From: Nannobrachium achirus
Lineage: Eukaryota > Chordata > Actinopteri > Myctophiformes > Myctophidae
NCBI GenBank assembly: GCA_963921795.1
Contig: OY997644.1
Span: 1,297,334 to 1,361,333 of the forward strand
Direction of reading: 5' to 3'
DNA length: 64,000 bases
The position numbers and the translations under genes are program-made. The notes below the pieces were generated by a model that searched no databases, was not told the DNA's origin, and saw nothing but the letters and a program-made list of their open reading frames with translations. Numbering within the stretch: the first letter of the stretch is position 1; the number at the start of each line of letters is the position of its first letter. Below are positions 13,402 through 25,736 of this stretch, piece by piece.

Positions 13402-14043
13402 GGTTTGAAGGACCATGATTAAAGACTTTTATGTTTTGTAAAAACAGCATGTCATGAGACCTGGCTTTAATTATTAAATATTCCTTTAATTATTGTTTGT
13501 GTTCCCCCCTCCAGTTTTCATCAGATCTTATCACCTAAGACTCCCTAAATCAGGAGATAAGCGACAGTCAGGTCGCATACACAAACTTTAGAAGGCAATC
13601 AGGAGGGAATATGGGAAATGGGACCGATCCATGTTGACAACATGACTTTAGAGATACTGTGCACCGCTTTGCGTGATTTTAGGGCAAAATCTGTAGTGTC
13701 CAAAAATGTGTATTGCAAGAATCGGCCTCATGGTGGCGCTAAAAGAGGGCCATGTGAGAAGGTTGTGGTTTAGCAGCCAAGTAGTGTGTGTGCAAAGTTT
13801 GGCATGGATCGGGGCAACGGTGGCGGAGATTTGAGTAGGGGAAAAGTGTGACGTGACGGACAGACTGACCGACTGACGGATGGACTGCCGGTGGAGGTTT
13901 TGATAGTAATACACGTTTGAAGGACCATGATGTTTTATGTTTTGTAAAAACAACATGTCACGAGACCTTTAATTATTAAATATCCCTTTAATTATTGTAG
14001 CCTATGTGTTCCCCCCCTTCAGTTTTCATCAGATCTTATCATC
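13402..14043. repeat. ~135-bp direct repeats flanking a GCGCCACC repeat, next to the prr33 acceptor
   Basis: Sequence from GGTTTGAAGGACCATGAT (13402) to CATCAGATCTTATCA (about 13535) recurs at 13914-14043 with minor changes. An inverted GCGCCACC-type repeat lies exactly between. Confidence 0.85.
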
Positions 14044-14091
14044 AGTCAACATTAACAGGAGTACACTAATAAGCTTTGTTTGTCTTTACAG

Positions 14092-17000
14092 GGTCTGGAG
14101 ATGCTGATGGAAGAGGACGACTACGCCAATGGCTTGGAGGAGGACCAGCAATACCCTCCTCCATTACTGCCCAAACCAGGTAAAGACAATGCCAGGCTAC
14201 AGAAGCTCAAGAAGAAGAGGTCCAAGAAAAAAGGCCCCATTCAGACACCGATCCCCTTTCGCTCCTGTTTGTCCCCCGTTAACGAAGCGAGCACAGACCT
14301 TGAGCACAGCGATCAGTCCACTCCGCCCATGACGCCTGAAGCAATCTACGTGGGCGATGCTTCAGTCTCTAGTCTGCCTTTTGCTCCCTGCTACAGCCAC
14401 CGAACATCTCCCTTCCGTCCCCTCCGGAGCAGCCCCCTCAGCCACACCAGAAACAGCCCCCTCAGCCACACCAGAAACAGCCCCCTCAGCCACACCAGAC
14501 ACTCCCCCCTGCAGTCTTACACACTGCCAAACTATCTATATGAAGGCCAGGTGGCCCCACTCTACGAGTGCTCCTCGTTTTTATTTGACGAGGCAATGCC
14601 ACCATCGGCGGCGTTGTGTCCATCTGCGCCAGCGCTAGCAGCACCCCCTCCTCCTTTGAATTCAGCCACGACATCAGATTTTTGTGGGTCTCTCCTACTC
14701 AAAGCACCTCTTGTCCCACAACCTGTGCCACAGTCCAGCCCTAAAATATCAACTCACATCTTGAAGCTGTCTCCAGCTTCCCCCAATGGGGGTTCAGGCA
14801 CGGCTCTTTCCTCTTCTACCCCCAGTGCTGGCGCATGCCTGGCACCTCCTCGAGTCGCCAATCTTCCTCCAGTTCCTGTCTTGCTATCGGTTTCAGTACC
14901 TCAAACACAACATGTTATCACCAGCCAGAGGCAGACATACGTTGACATTAAGGACAAGAGCAGGAGTCAAATGTCGTTGACCACCTTGCACGCTAGTAAT
15001 GGCGGTTCCATAGCCAGTCAGAGGCAGACATACATTGACATTAAGGACAGGACCAGGAGCCAAATGTCGTTGACCAGCTTGCATGCTAGTAATGGCGGTT
15101 CCATTGCCAGCCAGATGGCCCCTGTAATGGTCAGGTCAGACATATCACTTGTCAATGCAGTCCAAGAGAAAAGGTCTGACGCTCCTCAGACAAAGATTTA
15201 CACATCCAAGGCCACGTTTTATGAGCTCTCCAGGCCCCCTTCAATTCAGGACTTAACAGGACCTAATGCGTCATACCAGGGAATATCATTATCTACCATT
15301 CACAGAGAAAAGAAACCTGTAACCGTGGTGTTGAAATCTGAACCTTTTTCCCCACATCAAGTCCCTGTGTCCAAGACCCCTTCAGGGAGACCTAAGACAC
15401 CTGCCTGGACGCCCTCCCGGGCATCCACACCATTTATTGAAATATCGAAACCAAACCCACTCTTATTTGCTGCTTTCACTTCGACCCAAAATCTGCAGCC
15501 TGCTGCTGTAAACAAGGAAGCTCTAATATACAAATCACCAATGCATGCTACCAGTATGAGTAAGCCTCCCACTGCAGTGCAAGAACTGAAACAGACTGGA
15601 ATTAATAACACAATCCCCAACAAGGTTTCTCAGGACTGGAGTCATTACGACAGAAGCAGGAAAGGTTCAGGAAGCGTTAGTGTAAAAATAGCACCCGAAG
15701 AGAACGTAGTTCAAAGTATGAAGGCATTTGAACAAACAGAAGCCACACTGCCACCGACACAGCAGTCCATCTCAGTTTCAGAGGGAGCTGCACCAGAGAC
15801 TGCCGAGTTTCTGAGGATCAAGTTGGAAGAAGCCACATTTGAATCACGGTGTAATGGAATACAAATGAATTATACGCCTCTCGTGGACATAGAAAAACCT
15901 GAACTTCAAAGTATGAAGGCATTTGAAAAAACAGAAGCCACACTGCCACCGACACAGCAGTCCATCTCAGTTTCAGAGGGAGCTGCAGCAGTGCAAGAAC
16001 TGAAACAGACCGAAATTAATGACATGATCCCCAACAAGGTTTCTCGGGACCGAACAAGTCATTACCATGGAAGCAGGAAAGGTTCAGGAAGCGTTGGTGT
16101 AAAAACAGCTCCCAAAGAAAACGTAGTTCAAAGTATGAAGGCATTTGAACAAACAGAAGCCACACTGCCACCGACACAGCAGTCCATCTCAGTTTCAGAG
16201 GGAGCTGCACCAGAGACTGCTGAGTTTCTGAGGATCAAGTTGGAAGAAGCCACATTTGAAGCACGGTGTAATGGAATACAAATGAATTATACGCCTCTCG
16301 TGGACATAGAAAAACCTGAACTTCAAAGTATGAAGGCATTTGAAAAAACAGAAGCCACACTGCCACCGACACAGCAGTCCATCTCAGTTTCAGAGGGAGC
16401 TGCAGCAGTGCAAGAACTGAAACAGACCGAAATTAATGACATGATCACCAACAAGGTTTCTCGGGACCGAACAAGTCATTACCATGGAAGCAGGAAAGGT
16501 TCAGGAAGCGTTGGTGTAAAAACAGCTCCCAAAGAAAACGTAGTTCAAAGTATGAAGGCATTTGAACAAACAGAAGCCACACTGCCACCGACACAGCAGT
16601 CCATCTCAGTTTCAGAGGGAGCTGCACCAGAGACTGCTGAGTTTCTGAGGATCAAGTTTGAAGAAGCCACATTTGAATCACGGTGTAATGGAATACAAAT
16701 GAATTATACGCCTCTCGTGGACATAGAAAAACCTGAACTTCAAAGTATGAAGGCATTTGAAAAAGCCACACTGCCACCGACACAGCAGTCCATCTCAATT
16801 TCAGAGGGAGCTGTTGCAGCAGAGACTGCTGAGTTTCTGAGGATCAAGTTGGAAGAAGCCACATTTGAAGCACGGTGTAATGGAATACAAATGATTAATA
16901 CGCCTCTCGTGGACATAGAAAAACCTAAACTTCAAAGTATGAAGGCATTTGAAAAAACAGAAGCCACACTGCCACCGACACAGCAGTCCATCTCAATTTC

Positions 17001-20000
17001 AGAGGGAGCTGCAGTGCAAGAACTGAAACAGACCGAAATTAATGACACAATCCCCAACAAGGTTTCTCGGGACCGAACAAGTCATTACCACAGAAGCAGG
17101 AAAGGTTCAGGAAGCATTGGAGTAAAAATAGCACCCAAAGAGAACAGAGTTCAAAGTACGAAGGCATTTGAACAAACAGAAGCCACACTGCCAACACAGC
17201 AGTCCATCTCAGTTTCCGAGGGAGATGCATGTTCACAAATGACTCCATTAATGCCCCCTACGATGCAAAACATGGGCTCCAATTCCCCTTCCATACCGGT
17301 TATGTCAATACCCAGTCACCCACCATGCGCTCCTAAGCTTGGGGCACGGCAATCGTTAACGTCACTACTGGGATCTCAGTTGTCATTAGCTGTCTCAAAA
17401 CCAAAAGCGCGGTCATATTATGGACTAACACCTGCCGAGTATGTTGCCTATGGTGGGATTAGGACTATGCCAACATGTTACGGTCCTGTAGGCTCCAAGG
17501 TTAATGGACAGACTTCAATCAACGTGCAGTCTGATGTGCTAGATGGGTCCTCCATCTCAACCGCTCAAGTGACCACATCCAAACCCCTCAATGGACACCA
17601 ATCTGAAACATCTTCAGTGGAGAATCCCGCCACGCAAGTTTCAGTCACAAGAGACTCTGAATCTCCGACGGAAAAGACTGCAGAGTTTCTGAGGATCAAG
17701 TCGGAAGAGGCCACATCTGAAGCACGCTGTAATGGAATACAAATGAATAATACGCAGATAGTGGACATAGAAAAATCTGAACTTGCACAGAAAACTATGC
17801 AACAACCCACAGGCGAAGTAGCCGCACCAAAAGCCTCATATTCAGAGGCTCCAATACCAATACGTAAAGCAGGTGAGGTACACACACAGAGTGCGGCACC
17901 ATATGCGATAGCAGAATCGTCAAATATAACGAATTATAGCAATAGTCTGACAAACTCTCCAACACCCTCAGGGAAGTTAGATATCCAGAATAGTCCAAAG
18001 GTAATAGATGTAAGAACACAGAATACTGTCAATGTGGAGAAATCATCCAAAATGATTAGCCGTCAAACTGTTCAAAGTAATCCTAACATTATAAACGCCC
18101 CACCACAACCCTTACCAGTTGATTCAACTCCCAAACCAATTCCTCTTGTACAATGTTATGAAACGCCCAATGGACTTAGTCCAGCAGACGATGTGCAGCA
18201 CAATGTAGAGTGTGCTGCCAAGCCATTTAATGAGCCAAAACACCTCCCAACCCCTTTAGTAGAACATCCACCCATGAAAGCAATAGATACCAAACTCTCA
18301 GGGAAGGCAACTATTGATAAGATGTCTGCCATAGAGCTCCAACAGCACCCCAAGACTGGTCTTGAGGATGCACTAAACATCAAGGCAGTAGATGTTCCTA
18401 GTGTTCTACCCAATGAGACAAACAGCTTGCTCTGCAAGTCTTCCAATATAGGCAAAGCAAATGTTCAACCCCAGTTCTCAGATGTACGTTTTAATCCACC
18501 AAGCAACTCTACAGTGAGATCCATCCTTATAGCTCAGCATTCCACGACCAATGTGGGTGCTGTGTTCACAACAAAGCAAAACACAGACATTGCACCACAA
18601 AGAAACACAGCTTTAAAGACTATAATTCACATAAAGCCTCCAACAGAAAATAAAATCCCTGGCAATAATTTGCCAGGACCAGATTATATCACCAGGCCTT
18701 CTCAGAAGCCAAGCATGTCAAATGCATCTCCTGTCAATTATCTCTCACCAGACATGCCTTCCATACAGCCCCCACTCCTCAGTCAACCTAGTACTTCAAC
18801 CCCATTTCCCAATATTACAGATATCAAACAGCCTTTAGAGATGGCGGTACTCAAGCCCAAAACCAACGTTGGGGATATACAGCCATGTACGCCAAAAACA
18901 GGATCTAATTACGACTGTAAAGACGGCAGAAGTAGTAACCTGTCCCAAACGCCTACTGCAGAAAACATGATAACTAGGCCCCTCAGTAACACTGTGAATG
19001 AAACCGAAATAGTTAGCCAGGGGATGGTTAAAAATGAAGTACAAGAAAAACATGCCATAGGAAGTGTGGGTCTCTTGCCAATGAAAACAGTGGGATCTCC
19101 TCCCAGTACACCCACCATAGCAGAACACATTCACAGCAAACCAACTGTTGAACAAGGATCCAGTCCTTCAAACGAAAACACACCTCTGCTGAACATGCTT
19201 GGTAGTCAACCCAAAATGCCAGACAAAACCTCCAGTGGAATGGCAAGTATAGGCAACTCTGCCATAGAGACCATCTCACCTGGACAGCCAGGAAGTGAAG
19301 AGAAACCTAAAAGTAACGGTGAAAAACTGCAGCCTAACCAAGACAGTTTAAGCAGCAACCAGCTTCACAGTATTGCACCCACCGACACCCACCTTATCAA
19401 CAAGGCTGCTGTAGAAACTGCATCTCCTGTAACCTTTAACACACAAACAGGAGTGAGCAGCAAAACTGCCATTGAAACAATGCAGCCCAGTAAACCCATC
19501 ATGCCATCTAGCCCTACCATGAGGCTTGTTACACCACAAAGTCCTCCACTCAAATCAGCGGCAAAGTCTGCCTCTGGCAGCTGTACCAGTCAAACCAGAC
19601 CCTACTCAAACTGCAGAACAGAGGGTAAAACACTTGACAACACTCTTGTCGAGCACTACAGTCGTAGAACACCAGAGCCTAAACTGTTATGTACAACCAT
19701 AAATGAGCAGTTCAGTTTTTCACCGTCTGCTGTAGACATTAGACCTTCACTAAAGCGTCCATTAGAAGCTAAACACTTTGTGAAGCCCGTGGCTGACAGA
19801 AATTCCCCTGCCCCGGGTAATGTTCCAGCTACCACTAGTATCCAGACACCTAGCCAAATCACTATATCTGCAGTCAATGAGCAAACCTCTGCCAATGGAT
19901 CGGCAAATCCTCATGTTGACATGAGACATGTCACTCGCTCTGTAATGGAGGCAAAAGAATCGTTATATAACGTACAAACTGCACATACACAGCCCCTTAC

Positions 20001-21687
20001 AGATCCTACACCGAATAGTCCCGGGAGAGATTCATGTCCTCCCAGAAAAGCAATCAGAGATATTAAAGCCCCGCCAAGCCCTACTACACAAAAACACGTT
20101 GTTAAACAAGTGCCTTGGAGGAGAGACTCACCTTTCCCAAAGTTTATGGAGCATATGGTTTGTAACCATCCTGTAATAGAGACAGTTGCTATTGCCTCTA
20201 CAGTTGCCTCTACAGTTGAGACAGTTGCTATTGCCTCTACAGTTGCTATTAAAACCAGAGAACTGATTAACTCATCCCCCAAATCTACAGTTGCCTCTAC
20301 GGTTGAGACAGTTGCTATTGCCCCTACAGTTGCCTCTACAGTTGAGACAGTTGCTATTGCCTCTACAGTTGCTATTAAAACCAGAGAACTGATTAACTCA
20401 TCCCCCAAATCTCTCCCAACTAATATGCCAGCCACTACTGTCCAACCTCCTTCAGACCCAACTGCAAAGAGTAATTCTTGTCAAAAAACAGATGCTAGCA
20501 TGAACGCCTCCTTAACTAAAACCACTACAACCCCAACTAATAGTCTTGCATTAGATGTACATCACCCCCAGAAACAGATTGTACCGTCCCCATCATCACC
20601 CCTCCCCATGGCAGGAAAACCTTCCTCACAGATTGTAGAATCGAAAGATCCAATCATTTCTTCTGATGCTGTAAAAACACAGACCTCCCCTATGGAGCCT
20701 GAATCGAAGCTGTTCTCTGCTACTATTGAAAGTAAAACTTCTGTGACATCAATAATAGAAACTAAAGACTCTGTAAAGCCTTCCCCTGATCCTGCTCAGT
20801 CTAACACACATATTAACGCTCAGAGCCTTACTGAGCCAGCTATAGAAAGTGTAACCCCAGCAAACCCAGCAACAAATACTGACATGCAAGCGTCCATAAC
20901 CAAAGCCGCTGTGACTGATTCTACCACTCCTGCCTCTTTGCCTCAGGCCTCGGTCTCAGTCAAAGATCCGTCTGCAAACAGAGGAATGTCACTGCCATCT
21001 CAGCCAAAAAGTGGACTAAAAGCCAAGGAAGTTCTGAAGACCACATCTGCAGCTGCCCTGACGGAAGCCCCCCCAGACACGCCCTCTATGAAGTCAGCGA
21101 CATCACCTGCATCTTCAACTGCTGACGAGAATGTCGCGGCCTCCAAATCCAAAGCAGCGCAGAAACCGAAAGGCCTCAAGGCCAAGCTCAGCGGATGGAC
21201 GCGGCTCAAAAAACACATGGTGGAGGAGCCAGAAGAGCCCATGTTTCCAGGACAAGAGGACAAAGCTCAGACCGAGTCCGGTGAAACCACGGTGCAAGCC
21301 GTTACTGATGTGATGCCGGCATCTCAGTCTGCTGGCATGGAGGTGGGCGATCCAAATGCCAACCCCAAAGCACTGAAGATGTGGGATGCCATGCTCTTTC
21401 AGATGTTTTCCACCAAGGAGAAAATTATACAGCAGATCAAAGCAAACAAAAAGGATCCAGACCAAAAGAAGGCATCGAAAGACAACCAGGTGGAGGTTCC
21501 ATCCTTTGTGAATCGGCTTCCAATTCTGCTGTACAGCCCCCGCTTCAATGCAAGGAAGCTGAAGGAGGCGGCTGAGAAGCCCCTCACTAAAATAGCCTCC
21601 GTGTTTGAAAGAGGGCTGCTGAATCGCAAATCTCAGACGGACGAACGAAAGGACTTTAACAAAAAGGCAAAAGGATTTGGTGATTGA
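14092..21687 (+). CDS. prr33: Giant proline/serine/threonine-rich protein, PRR33 homologue (single large coding exon)
   Basis: The open frame of about 7.6 kb is by far the longest in the window. The frame runs left past base 14092, but a pyrimidine-rich stretch ending in AG at 14090-14091 marks a splice acceptor, so the exon starts at 14092. The first in-frame ATG is 14101 (G at -3), giving 2,528 residues; an upstream exon could add more. The TGA is at 21685-21687. Residues ~19-40 ([12 protein letters not shown], then a Lys/Arg-rich stretch) and the C-terminal ~170 residues ([11 protein letters not shown] ~2360; [16 protein letters not shown] ~2425; [19 protein letters not shown] ~2472; [20 protein letters not shown] at the end) are what I recognise as PRR33. 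The middle is low-complexity with internal repeats and has no membrane segments or enzyme motifs. PRR33 has no firmly established biochemical role. The convergent neighbour lsp1 supports the name. It is much longer than I recall for mammalian PRR33. Confidence 0.75.
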   Translation, partial: GLEMLMEEDDYANGLEEDQQYPPPLLPKPGKDNARLQKLKKKRSKKKGPIQTPIPFRSCLSPVNEASTDLEHSDQSTPPMTPEAIYVGDASVSSLPFAPCYSHRTSPFRPLRSSPLSHTRNSPLSHTRNSPLSHTRHSPLQSYTLPNYLYEGQVAPLYECSSFLFDEAMPPSAALCPSAPALAAPPPPLNSATTSDFCGSLLLKAPLVPQPVPQSSPKISTHILKLSPASPNGGSGTALSSSTPSAGACLAPPRVANLPPVPVLLSVSVPQTQHVITSQRQTYVDIKDKSRSQMSLTTLHASNGGSIASQRQTYIDIKDRTRSQMSLTSLHASNGGSIASQMAPVMVRSDISLVNAVQEKRSDAPQTKIYTSKATFYELSRPPSIQDLTGPNASYQGISLSTIHREKKPVTVVLKSEPFSPHQVPVSKTPSGRPKTPAWTPSRASTPFIEISKPNPLLFAAFTSTQNLQPAAVNKEALIYKSPMHATSMSKPPTAVQELKQTGINNTIPNKVSQDWSHYDRSRKGSGSVSVKIAPEENVVQSMKAFEQTEATLPPTQQSISVSEGAAPETAEFLRIKLEEATFESRCNGIQMNYTPLVDIEKPELQSMKAFEKTEATLPPTQQSISVSEGAAAVQELKQTEINDMIPNKVSRDRTSHYHGSRKGSGSVGVKTAPKENVVQSMKAFEQTEATLPPTQQSISVSEGAAPETAEFLRIKLEEATFEARCNGIQMNYTPLVDIEKPELQSMKAFEKTEATLPPTQQSISVSEGAAAVQELKQTEINDMITNKVSRDRTSHYHGSRKGSGSVGVKTAPKENVVQSMKAFEQTEATLPPTQQSISVSEGAAPETAEFLRIKFEEATFESRCNGIQMNYTPLVDIEKPELQSMKAFEKATLPPTQQSISISEGAVAAETAEFLRIKLEEATFEARCNGIQMINTPLVDIEKPKLQSMKAFEKTEATLPPTQQSISISEGAAVQELKQTEINDTIPNKVSRDRTSHYHRSRKGSGSIGVKIAPKENRVQSTKAFEQTEATLPTQQSISVSEGDACSQMTPLMPPTMQNMGSNSPSIPVMSIPSHPPCAPKLGARQSLTSLLGSQLSLAVSKPKARSYYGLTPAEYVAYGGIRTMPTCYGPVGSKVNGQTSINVQSDVLDGSSISTAQVTTSKPLNGHQSETSSVENPATQVSVTRDSESPTEKTAEFLRIKSEEATSEARCNGIQMNNTQIVDIEKSELAQKTMQQPTGEVAAPKASYSEAPIPIRKAGEVHTQSAAPYAIAESSNITNYSNSLTNSPTPSGKLDIQNSPKVIDVRTQNTVNVEKSSKMISRQTVQSNPNIINAPPQPLPVDSTPKPIPLVQCYETPNGLSPADDVQHNVECAAKPFNEPKHLPTPLVEHPPMKAIDTKLSGKATIDKMSAIELQQHPKTGLEDALNIKAVDVPSVLPNETNSLLCKSSNIGKANVQPQFSDVRFNPPSNSTVRSILIAQHSTTNVGAVFTTKQNTDIAPQRNTALKTIIHIKPPTENKIPGNNLPGPDYITRPSQKPSMSNASPVNYLSPDMPSIQPPLLSQPSTSTPFPNITDIKQPLEMAVLKPKTNVGDIQPCTPKTGSNYDCKDGRSSNLSQTPTAENMITRPLSNTVNETEIVSQGMVKNEVQEKHAIGSVGLLPMKTVGSPPSTPTIAEHIHSKPTVEQGSSPSNENTPLLNMLGSQPKMPDKTSSGMASIGNSAIETISPGQPGSEEKPKSNGEKLQPNQDSLSSNQLHSIAPTDTHLINKAAVETASPVTFNTQTGVSSKTAIETMQPSKPIMPSSPTMRLVTPQSPPLKSAAKSASGSCTSQTRPYSNCRTEGKTLDNTLVEHYSRRTPEPKLLCTTINEQFSFSPSAVDIRPSLKRPLEAKHFVKPVADRNSPAPGNVPATTSIQTPSQITISAVNEQTSANGSANPHVDMRHVTRSVMEAKESLYNVQTAHTQPLTDPTPNSPGRDSCPPRKAIRDIKAPPSPTTQKHVVKQVPWRRDSPFPKFMEHMVCNHPVIETVAIASTVASTVETVAIASTVAIKTRELINSSPKSTVASTVETVAIAPTVASTVETVAIASTVAIKTRELINSSPKSLPTNMPATTVQPPSDPTAKSNSCQKTDASMNASLTKTTTTPTNSLALDVHHPQKQIVPSPSSPLPMAGKPSSQIVESKDPIISSDAVKTQTSPMEPESKLFSATIESKTSVTSIIETKDSVKPSPDPAQSNTHINAQSLTEPAIESVTPANPATNTDMQASITKAAVTDSTTPASLPQASVSVKDPSANRGMSLPSQPKSGLKAKEVLKTTSAAALTEAPPDTPSMKSATSPASSTADENVAASKSKAAQKPKGLKAKLSGWTRLKKHMVEEPEEPMFPGQEDKAQTESGETTVQAVTDVMPASQSAGMEVGDPNANPKALKMWDAMLFQMFSTKEKIIQQIKANKKDPDQKKASKDNQVEVPSFVNRLPILLYSPRFNARKLKEAAEKPLTKIASVFERGLLNRKSQTDERKDFNKKAKGFGD
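14430..14512 (+). repeat. Short in-frame repeat SPLSHTRN in prr33
   Basis: Three 24-base copies encode [24 protein letters not shown] near residue 113-137. The third copy differs at the last residue. Confidence 0.9.
14922..15113 (+). repeat. In-frame duplication in prr33 ([10 protein letters not shown] block)
   Basis: Two adjacent copies of about 93 bases encode [26 protein letters not shown] and a close variant. Differences are mainly single substitutions. Confidence 0.9.
15574..17230 (+). repeat. In-frame tandem repeat inside prr33, unit ~139 codons
   Basis: Starts of the VQELKQT segment at 15574, 15988, 16405 and 17011 give spacings of 414, 417 and 606 bases, all multiples of three. Each unit carries the blocks [41 protein letters not shown] and [16 protein letters not shown]. 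The third unit contains an extra partial copy of the ETAEFLRIK block, which makes it 189 bases longer. Units are nearly identical at the nucleotide level, so the expansion is recent or homogenised. It covers residues ~492-1044. Confidence 0.95.
20170..20412 (+). repeat. In-frame nested repeat in prr33 ([10 protein letters not shown])
   Basis: Short units encoding TVETVAIA and STVAST repeat several times. The larger block ending [11 protein letters not shown] occurs twice, about 126 bases apart. It covers residues ~2024-2105. Confidence 0.9.
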
Positions 21688-22075
21688 AGATGACAGAAGC
21701 TTGACTTCTTTTGACACCACTAGGACGCTAAATGCATGTCTTGAGTATTACAGCTACTGTAATATGCCATTGCTTTTTCTCCTGTAAGAAGCTGTACGAG
21801 TTGTTCCTCTTTGAGGAATAGAAGAGACATTTTTTAGAGCGTAAATGAGAATTTATCCTCAGAAAGAAAGCATAATGCAGATGTCTTGCAGATGTCTGCG
21901 GTGGAATAGCTCAATTTAATATTAGCAAAAGATGTCCAACACCAGAATCAGAGTAAGAATCACACACAGGCATGAGATTAATAGCACAGCATAAAACACT
22001 TGACAACAGTACAGTATGTACACAGACAAAAAAGACAAATTATAGTTATAATCTTAAAATAAACCAATGAGTGAT

Positions 22076-22110
22076 TGACTGTACTAAAGTCTTCTACTTT
22101 AGTACAGTCA
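22076..22110. other. Perfect 15-bp hairpin in the prr33 3' UTR
   Basis: TGACTGTACTAAAGT (22076-22090) is followed by the loop CTTCT and then its exact reverse complement (22096-22110). Confidence 0.85.
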
Positions 22111-22227
22111 GAGGTTTTCACTGGTATTGTATTTTGGTAGAAAATGGCAAGCACATATTTTACTCCAACGTTCACAAAATCAACCCTAACATAATCAATT
22201 CATGGTTTGTTCTGCATTTTTTTTTTA

Positions 22228-22233
22228 AATAAA
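22228..22233 (+). promoter_or_regulatory. Polyadenylation signal AATAAA for prr33
   Basis: A canonical hexamer lies 540 bases after the stop codon, in a T/A-rich context. It is the first well-placed signal downstream of the gene. Confidence 0.55.
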
Positions 22234-22433
22234 AACTTTTCATAATTCATAATAATTTTACTCAAGAGCCGTGCAGCCAGCATGAATGTTTGCAATATTT
22301 GGGTTGATTTGTCTTTGTTGTTAATCGTTTTGTCTGAATGCATGTAGATATTCATTTCAATGTGATCTTGAAATCACTTCATTTGTCAGGCTACATTTCT
22401 TTTTCTATTTTTTCTTTTTCTAAATGATGCTTG

Positions 22434-22625
22434 CTCTTAGTGGCGAGTGCATCTCTCCACTCCGACATGTCTCCTTTCCGACATGTCTCCATTCCGACAC
22501 TAACCCTATCTCTAACCCTAACCCTAAACCTTTGGCCCATGGGAGTGTCGCCACTCCGACAATAAGAAGTCAATTTCGGAGTGGCGACATGTCGGAATGG
22601 AGAGAGCCTCCCCTTAGTGGCAACT
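22434..22625. repeat. Fold-back repeat with telomere-like CCCTAA units
   Basis: Inverted copies of CTCTCCACTCCGACATGTC surround four to five CCCTAA-like hexamers at about 22500-22530. A second inner pair is GTGTCGCCACTCCGAC and complement. Confidence 0.7.
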
Positions 22626-22930
22626 GCTGTAAGGGTAACTTTTTGTCGTTGTAATCTCTGTGTGATAAATATGGCTTTTACATTCCTGGAATAAGGGCAT
22701 GGGGACATTGTATGACAGAGGGCAATTTGTAGAAATGTAGAGGGGACAGAAGGAATGGTATGTAGAGTGGAGAACAGAGCGATATAGCATGGGCAAAGGA
22801 CAGTTTCCGTAGGTCTTGTCTATAGATGAAATGTATTATGAATGTGGGATCTGGTCCAGGGAGGGAAGCTCTCAAAAAGGAACGAGCTATTTTATTTTCA
22901 TATTGCCCAGATCAACTTACTAGGCTAAAT

Positions 22931-23801
22931 CAGTGGTTCTCAACCTCTGGGTCGGGGACCCCCAGAGGGGTCCCCAAATTATTTCGGGGGATCCCCAGAT
23001 GATTAACTTAATGTGCAACATTGTTTTCTTACTCAACAGTAAACAAACCAACATAAAGTTTAAAGGTGATACACCATGCATTTAAAAAGTAGTTATGTCA
23101 TATTGTTTATGTCCCAAAAACGTTTTTCAAAAGGTTTGAGGCTAAATTACCACTCCTAAATAGAGAGCCTCTCATTTTTGAATGGCTCTCAGAGCATTTT
23201 CAGCTGCAGTACCACCTTTGGCCTGAACTGCGCCACCCCCCCCCCCCCCCCCCCCAAATCTTTTTGAAAAAAAAATTTTTTTTGAAAGATTTTTTTTTTT
23301 TAAACTTTTTTTTTTGTGATGACGTCACAATCGGCAGATGACGTCACAATCGGCAGCAAATCTGGACAGCCTGTTTTGAGAACCCGTGGGATACTTTTAA
23401 CCTTCGCCTTCTCAAAACCAGAGAAAGACACAACGGTCAGAAAAGGGACTTTGTGAGGATAGAAGGTGCTAGTGGGACCCCAAAAAAAGGTTTTAAAATA
23501 GGAAAAGTGAAATTTCATGGTGTATCACCTTTAAGTGTATAGAGGGTTTCTGCACATTTCTAAAGTGACAATTTAAGGACTTTTTAATACCTCTAAAACG
23601 ACAAATTAAACATTGGACAAACTATGAGATATTAGCGGCAGAGATTGTGAAAATAGCAGATGTGCATGCTCACAACGCCTCGCAAAGCAACGTTTATGTC
23701 GCAACGCGAGGCGTTGTGAGCATGTAGATCTGCTATTTTCACAATAGAACCCCAGTTAAAATATGATTATTTTGGGGGCCTGAAAAGGTTGAGAACCACT
23801 G
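22931..23801. mobile_element. hAT element (CAGTGGTTCTCAACC), perfect TSD, with nested TTAA element
   Basis: GGCTAAAT is duplicated at 22923-22930 and 23802-23809. The nested TTAA element occupies 23064-23530. A long palindrome lies at 23647-23745. Confidence 0.9.
23064..23530. mobile_element. TTAA-flanked MITE, copy 1
   Basis: Terminal repeats AGGTGATACACCATG and complement, TTAA at both borders (23060-23063, 23531-23534), with a poly-C run at 23227-23255. The TTAA duplication suggests a piggyBac-type mobiliser. Confidence 0.8.
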
Positions 23802-23814
23802 GGCTAAATGGTAA

Positions 23815-25160
23815 ATATGTCCCACCCTGGTCCTGAATGACATGGTATAGTTTTGATAACCGAACGGCCGAAGGACTGAACGATAAGACGCTGGAATGAC
23901 CACTAAATGGTGTTATAGTTTGACAAGTGAAGAGCAGAATGTAATTTAGTAGGTGATCTAGTAGGTGATCTCCATTGTTTCATGGCTTCTAAGGTTTATT
24001 GTGCTGCTACAGCAGTTATGAGCATATTTTTATATTTTGTTCGTTCATATTCTCAGATGGGTGTTTAGAGTGGTCACTGTACGTACCCCGATACCAATAA
24101 TGAATTAAGGAATTATCTGTTTGGTGACCATTGTGTGATTGTTAAGATTGCATAACGTTGGACGGAAAGTCTTGATAAGATTGCATAAAGTTGGATGGAA
24201 AACCACGTCTCACTTCTATTACTTATGTATGAACTTTTATTTATGTATGAACTTTTATTTATGTATGAACTTTTTAATCTATCATTAATCACTTGTTCAG
24301 TTCTCAAGACTGTGATATCAGTCACAGTCTATTTGAAAGAGGTTCTAGTCCTGTGTGTGACTCCAAATTTAAAGCAACACAGTGTGATATTTCTGATAGT
24401 CACAAGGCCTGAAAATAATAACCTGACTTTGCCAGATCTTGGCGGTATTGTGTTCACAAGTTCACAATAACTCAATGTCGCCTGGTGGAGTCAGGTTATG
24501 AAAATAAATAACACTACTGAACAATATGTGTTCATGTCAGACATACATAGTTAGTTTAGTTCAGACAGACTCTATACTGCTGCTCCTAAAACAACAGGGT
24601 CAAATGTCTTCATATTCATTATGTTCTGATCGATTATATTTCCGGGCTGGTTGTATTTATTTTACTAACAAATGGATGTCAACGCTTGCTGCCTTCACTG
24701 TAAATCTTAATTCTCCATATTTAAGGCAACCTTATTTGCTGCGTTCAAGTACTTAAAGGAAACCGAGGGCAAAAAGAGAGTAGAGACCTGCGAGACAAGA
24801 CAGAGGTTGAATTAGGTCCCCACCGCCCACTTTTAGCAACTAGACTATATAAGTAGGTTATACAGTGAGCAAAAGATTTAAATTCACTCAATGTCTGACT
24901 TGTGCTTTTTTAATGCTTTATTCCAGATAGGTCAGTGTAGATATAGACACCGGCAGTGCAGAGAGTAGAGAGACAAGACAGGGTACAGAACCCCAGTCCT
25001 CACACTCACTGACGGCTGAACCACCAAATACTGCTGTATGGACTGTATACACTTCATAAACAAGCTTTAAAAAATAATTCTTGCATGTCATCCCTGATTC
25101 ATATGTGGGTGCATGCATGAGCTAAGCCATTCTCTTTGAGTGTGTATGTCATTTTTTTGC
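23815..25160. other. prr33-lsp1 intergenic, mostly unrecognised
   Basis: It holds the 80-bp MITE (24419-24498) and three tandem TATGAACTTTTATT units near 24228-24272. No gene seen. Confidence 0.5.
24419..24498. mobile_element. 80-bp mini-MITE with perfect 9-bp TSD
   Basis: Ends TAACCTGACTTTGCCAGAT and GGTGGAGTCAGGTTA. TGAAAATAA is repeated exactly at 24410-24418 and 24499-24507. Same family as 56075-56471. Confidence 0.8.
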
Positions 25161-25163
25161 AGT

Positions 25164-25736
25164 CAGGGACATGCTGGGCCCCTGATTCAGCCCTGGTAAA
25201 AGAGTTGCAGAGGCCCTCATTGCGCACTATAGAGAGAGAGATCTCTCTATAGCACTGCTGCTACTCAAAGATTTGCCATTTCAGATCATGACAAGTGACA
25301 AGCCAGTGGGCCAATTACATGAGTTATATTTCGTCGTTGTCGGGTGGAAACCTTGTATGTCCAAAACAGTTTGTTTTGTATTTATCATTTTAAAAATGAT
25401 TTAAACTAGTGAAAACAGCCGATCTACAAGCACACAACGCCTCGCGGTGCGAGGCGTTGTGTGCTTGTAGATCTGCTGTTTTCACTACTTTTGTGCGACG
25501 GCCTTGTATGATGAAGCAGGGCTTCATCATGAAAAAAAAATACACATTTGAAACTTGGAGATACAAGGTTTCTGCCCGAGAGTGACGATTTACTTTGTTG
25601 GCCGCCCAGCCCCCAAAATGGAACGAAGGCCGACATTTTATTTTAAATTTTTTCCTAATGGGTGGCCTGGACCGGCCGGGAATGAACCGGCCGTTCGGGA
25701 GTTGTCCCGCTTTTCCCAATGGCCAGCAGGTCCCTG
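25164..25736. mobile_element. hAT MITE (CAGGGAC family) downstream of lsp1
   Basis: Ends CAGGGACATGCTGGG and CCAGCAGGTCCCTG. Flanks TTTGCAGT and AATGCAGT agree at 6/8. It contains a TA-type MITE and a palindrome at 25408-25486. Confidence 0.8.

Larger units (their letters stand above)
21688..22260 (+). other. prr33 3' UTR
   Basis: AT-rich sequence between the prr33 stop codon and the AATAAA at 22228-22233. No other reading frame is supported here. It contains a perfect 15-bp hairpin at 22076-22110. The exact cleavage site is inferred to lie 10-30 bases after the signal. Confidence 0.6.

Noticed and set aside
14080..14091. Extended prr33 start at a TTG at 14080
   Set aside because: These bases form the pyrimidine tract and AG of a splice acceptor; the first in-frame ATG is 14101.
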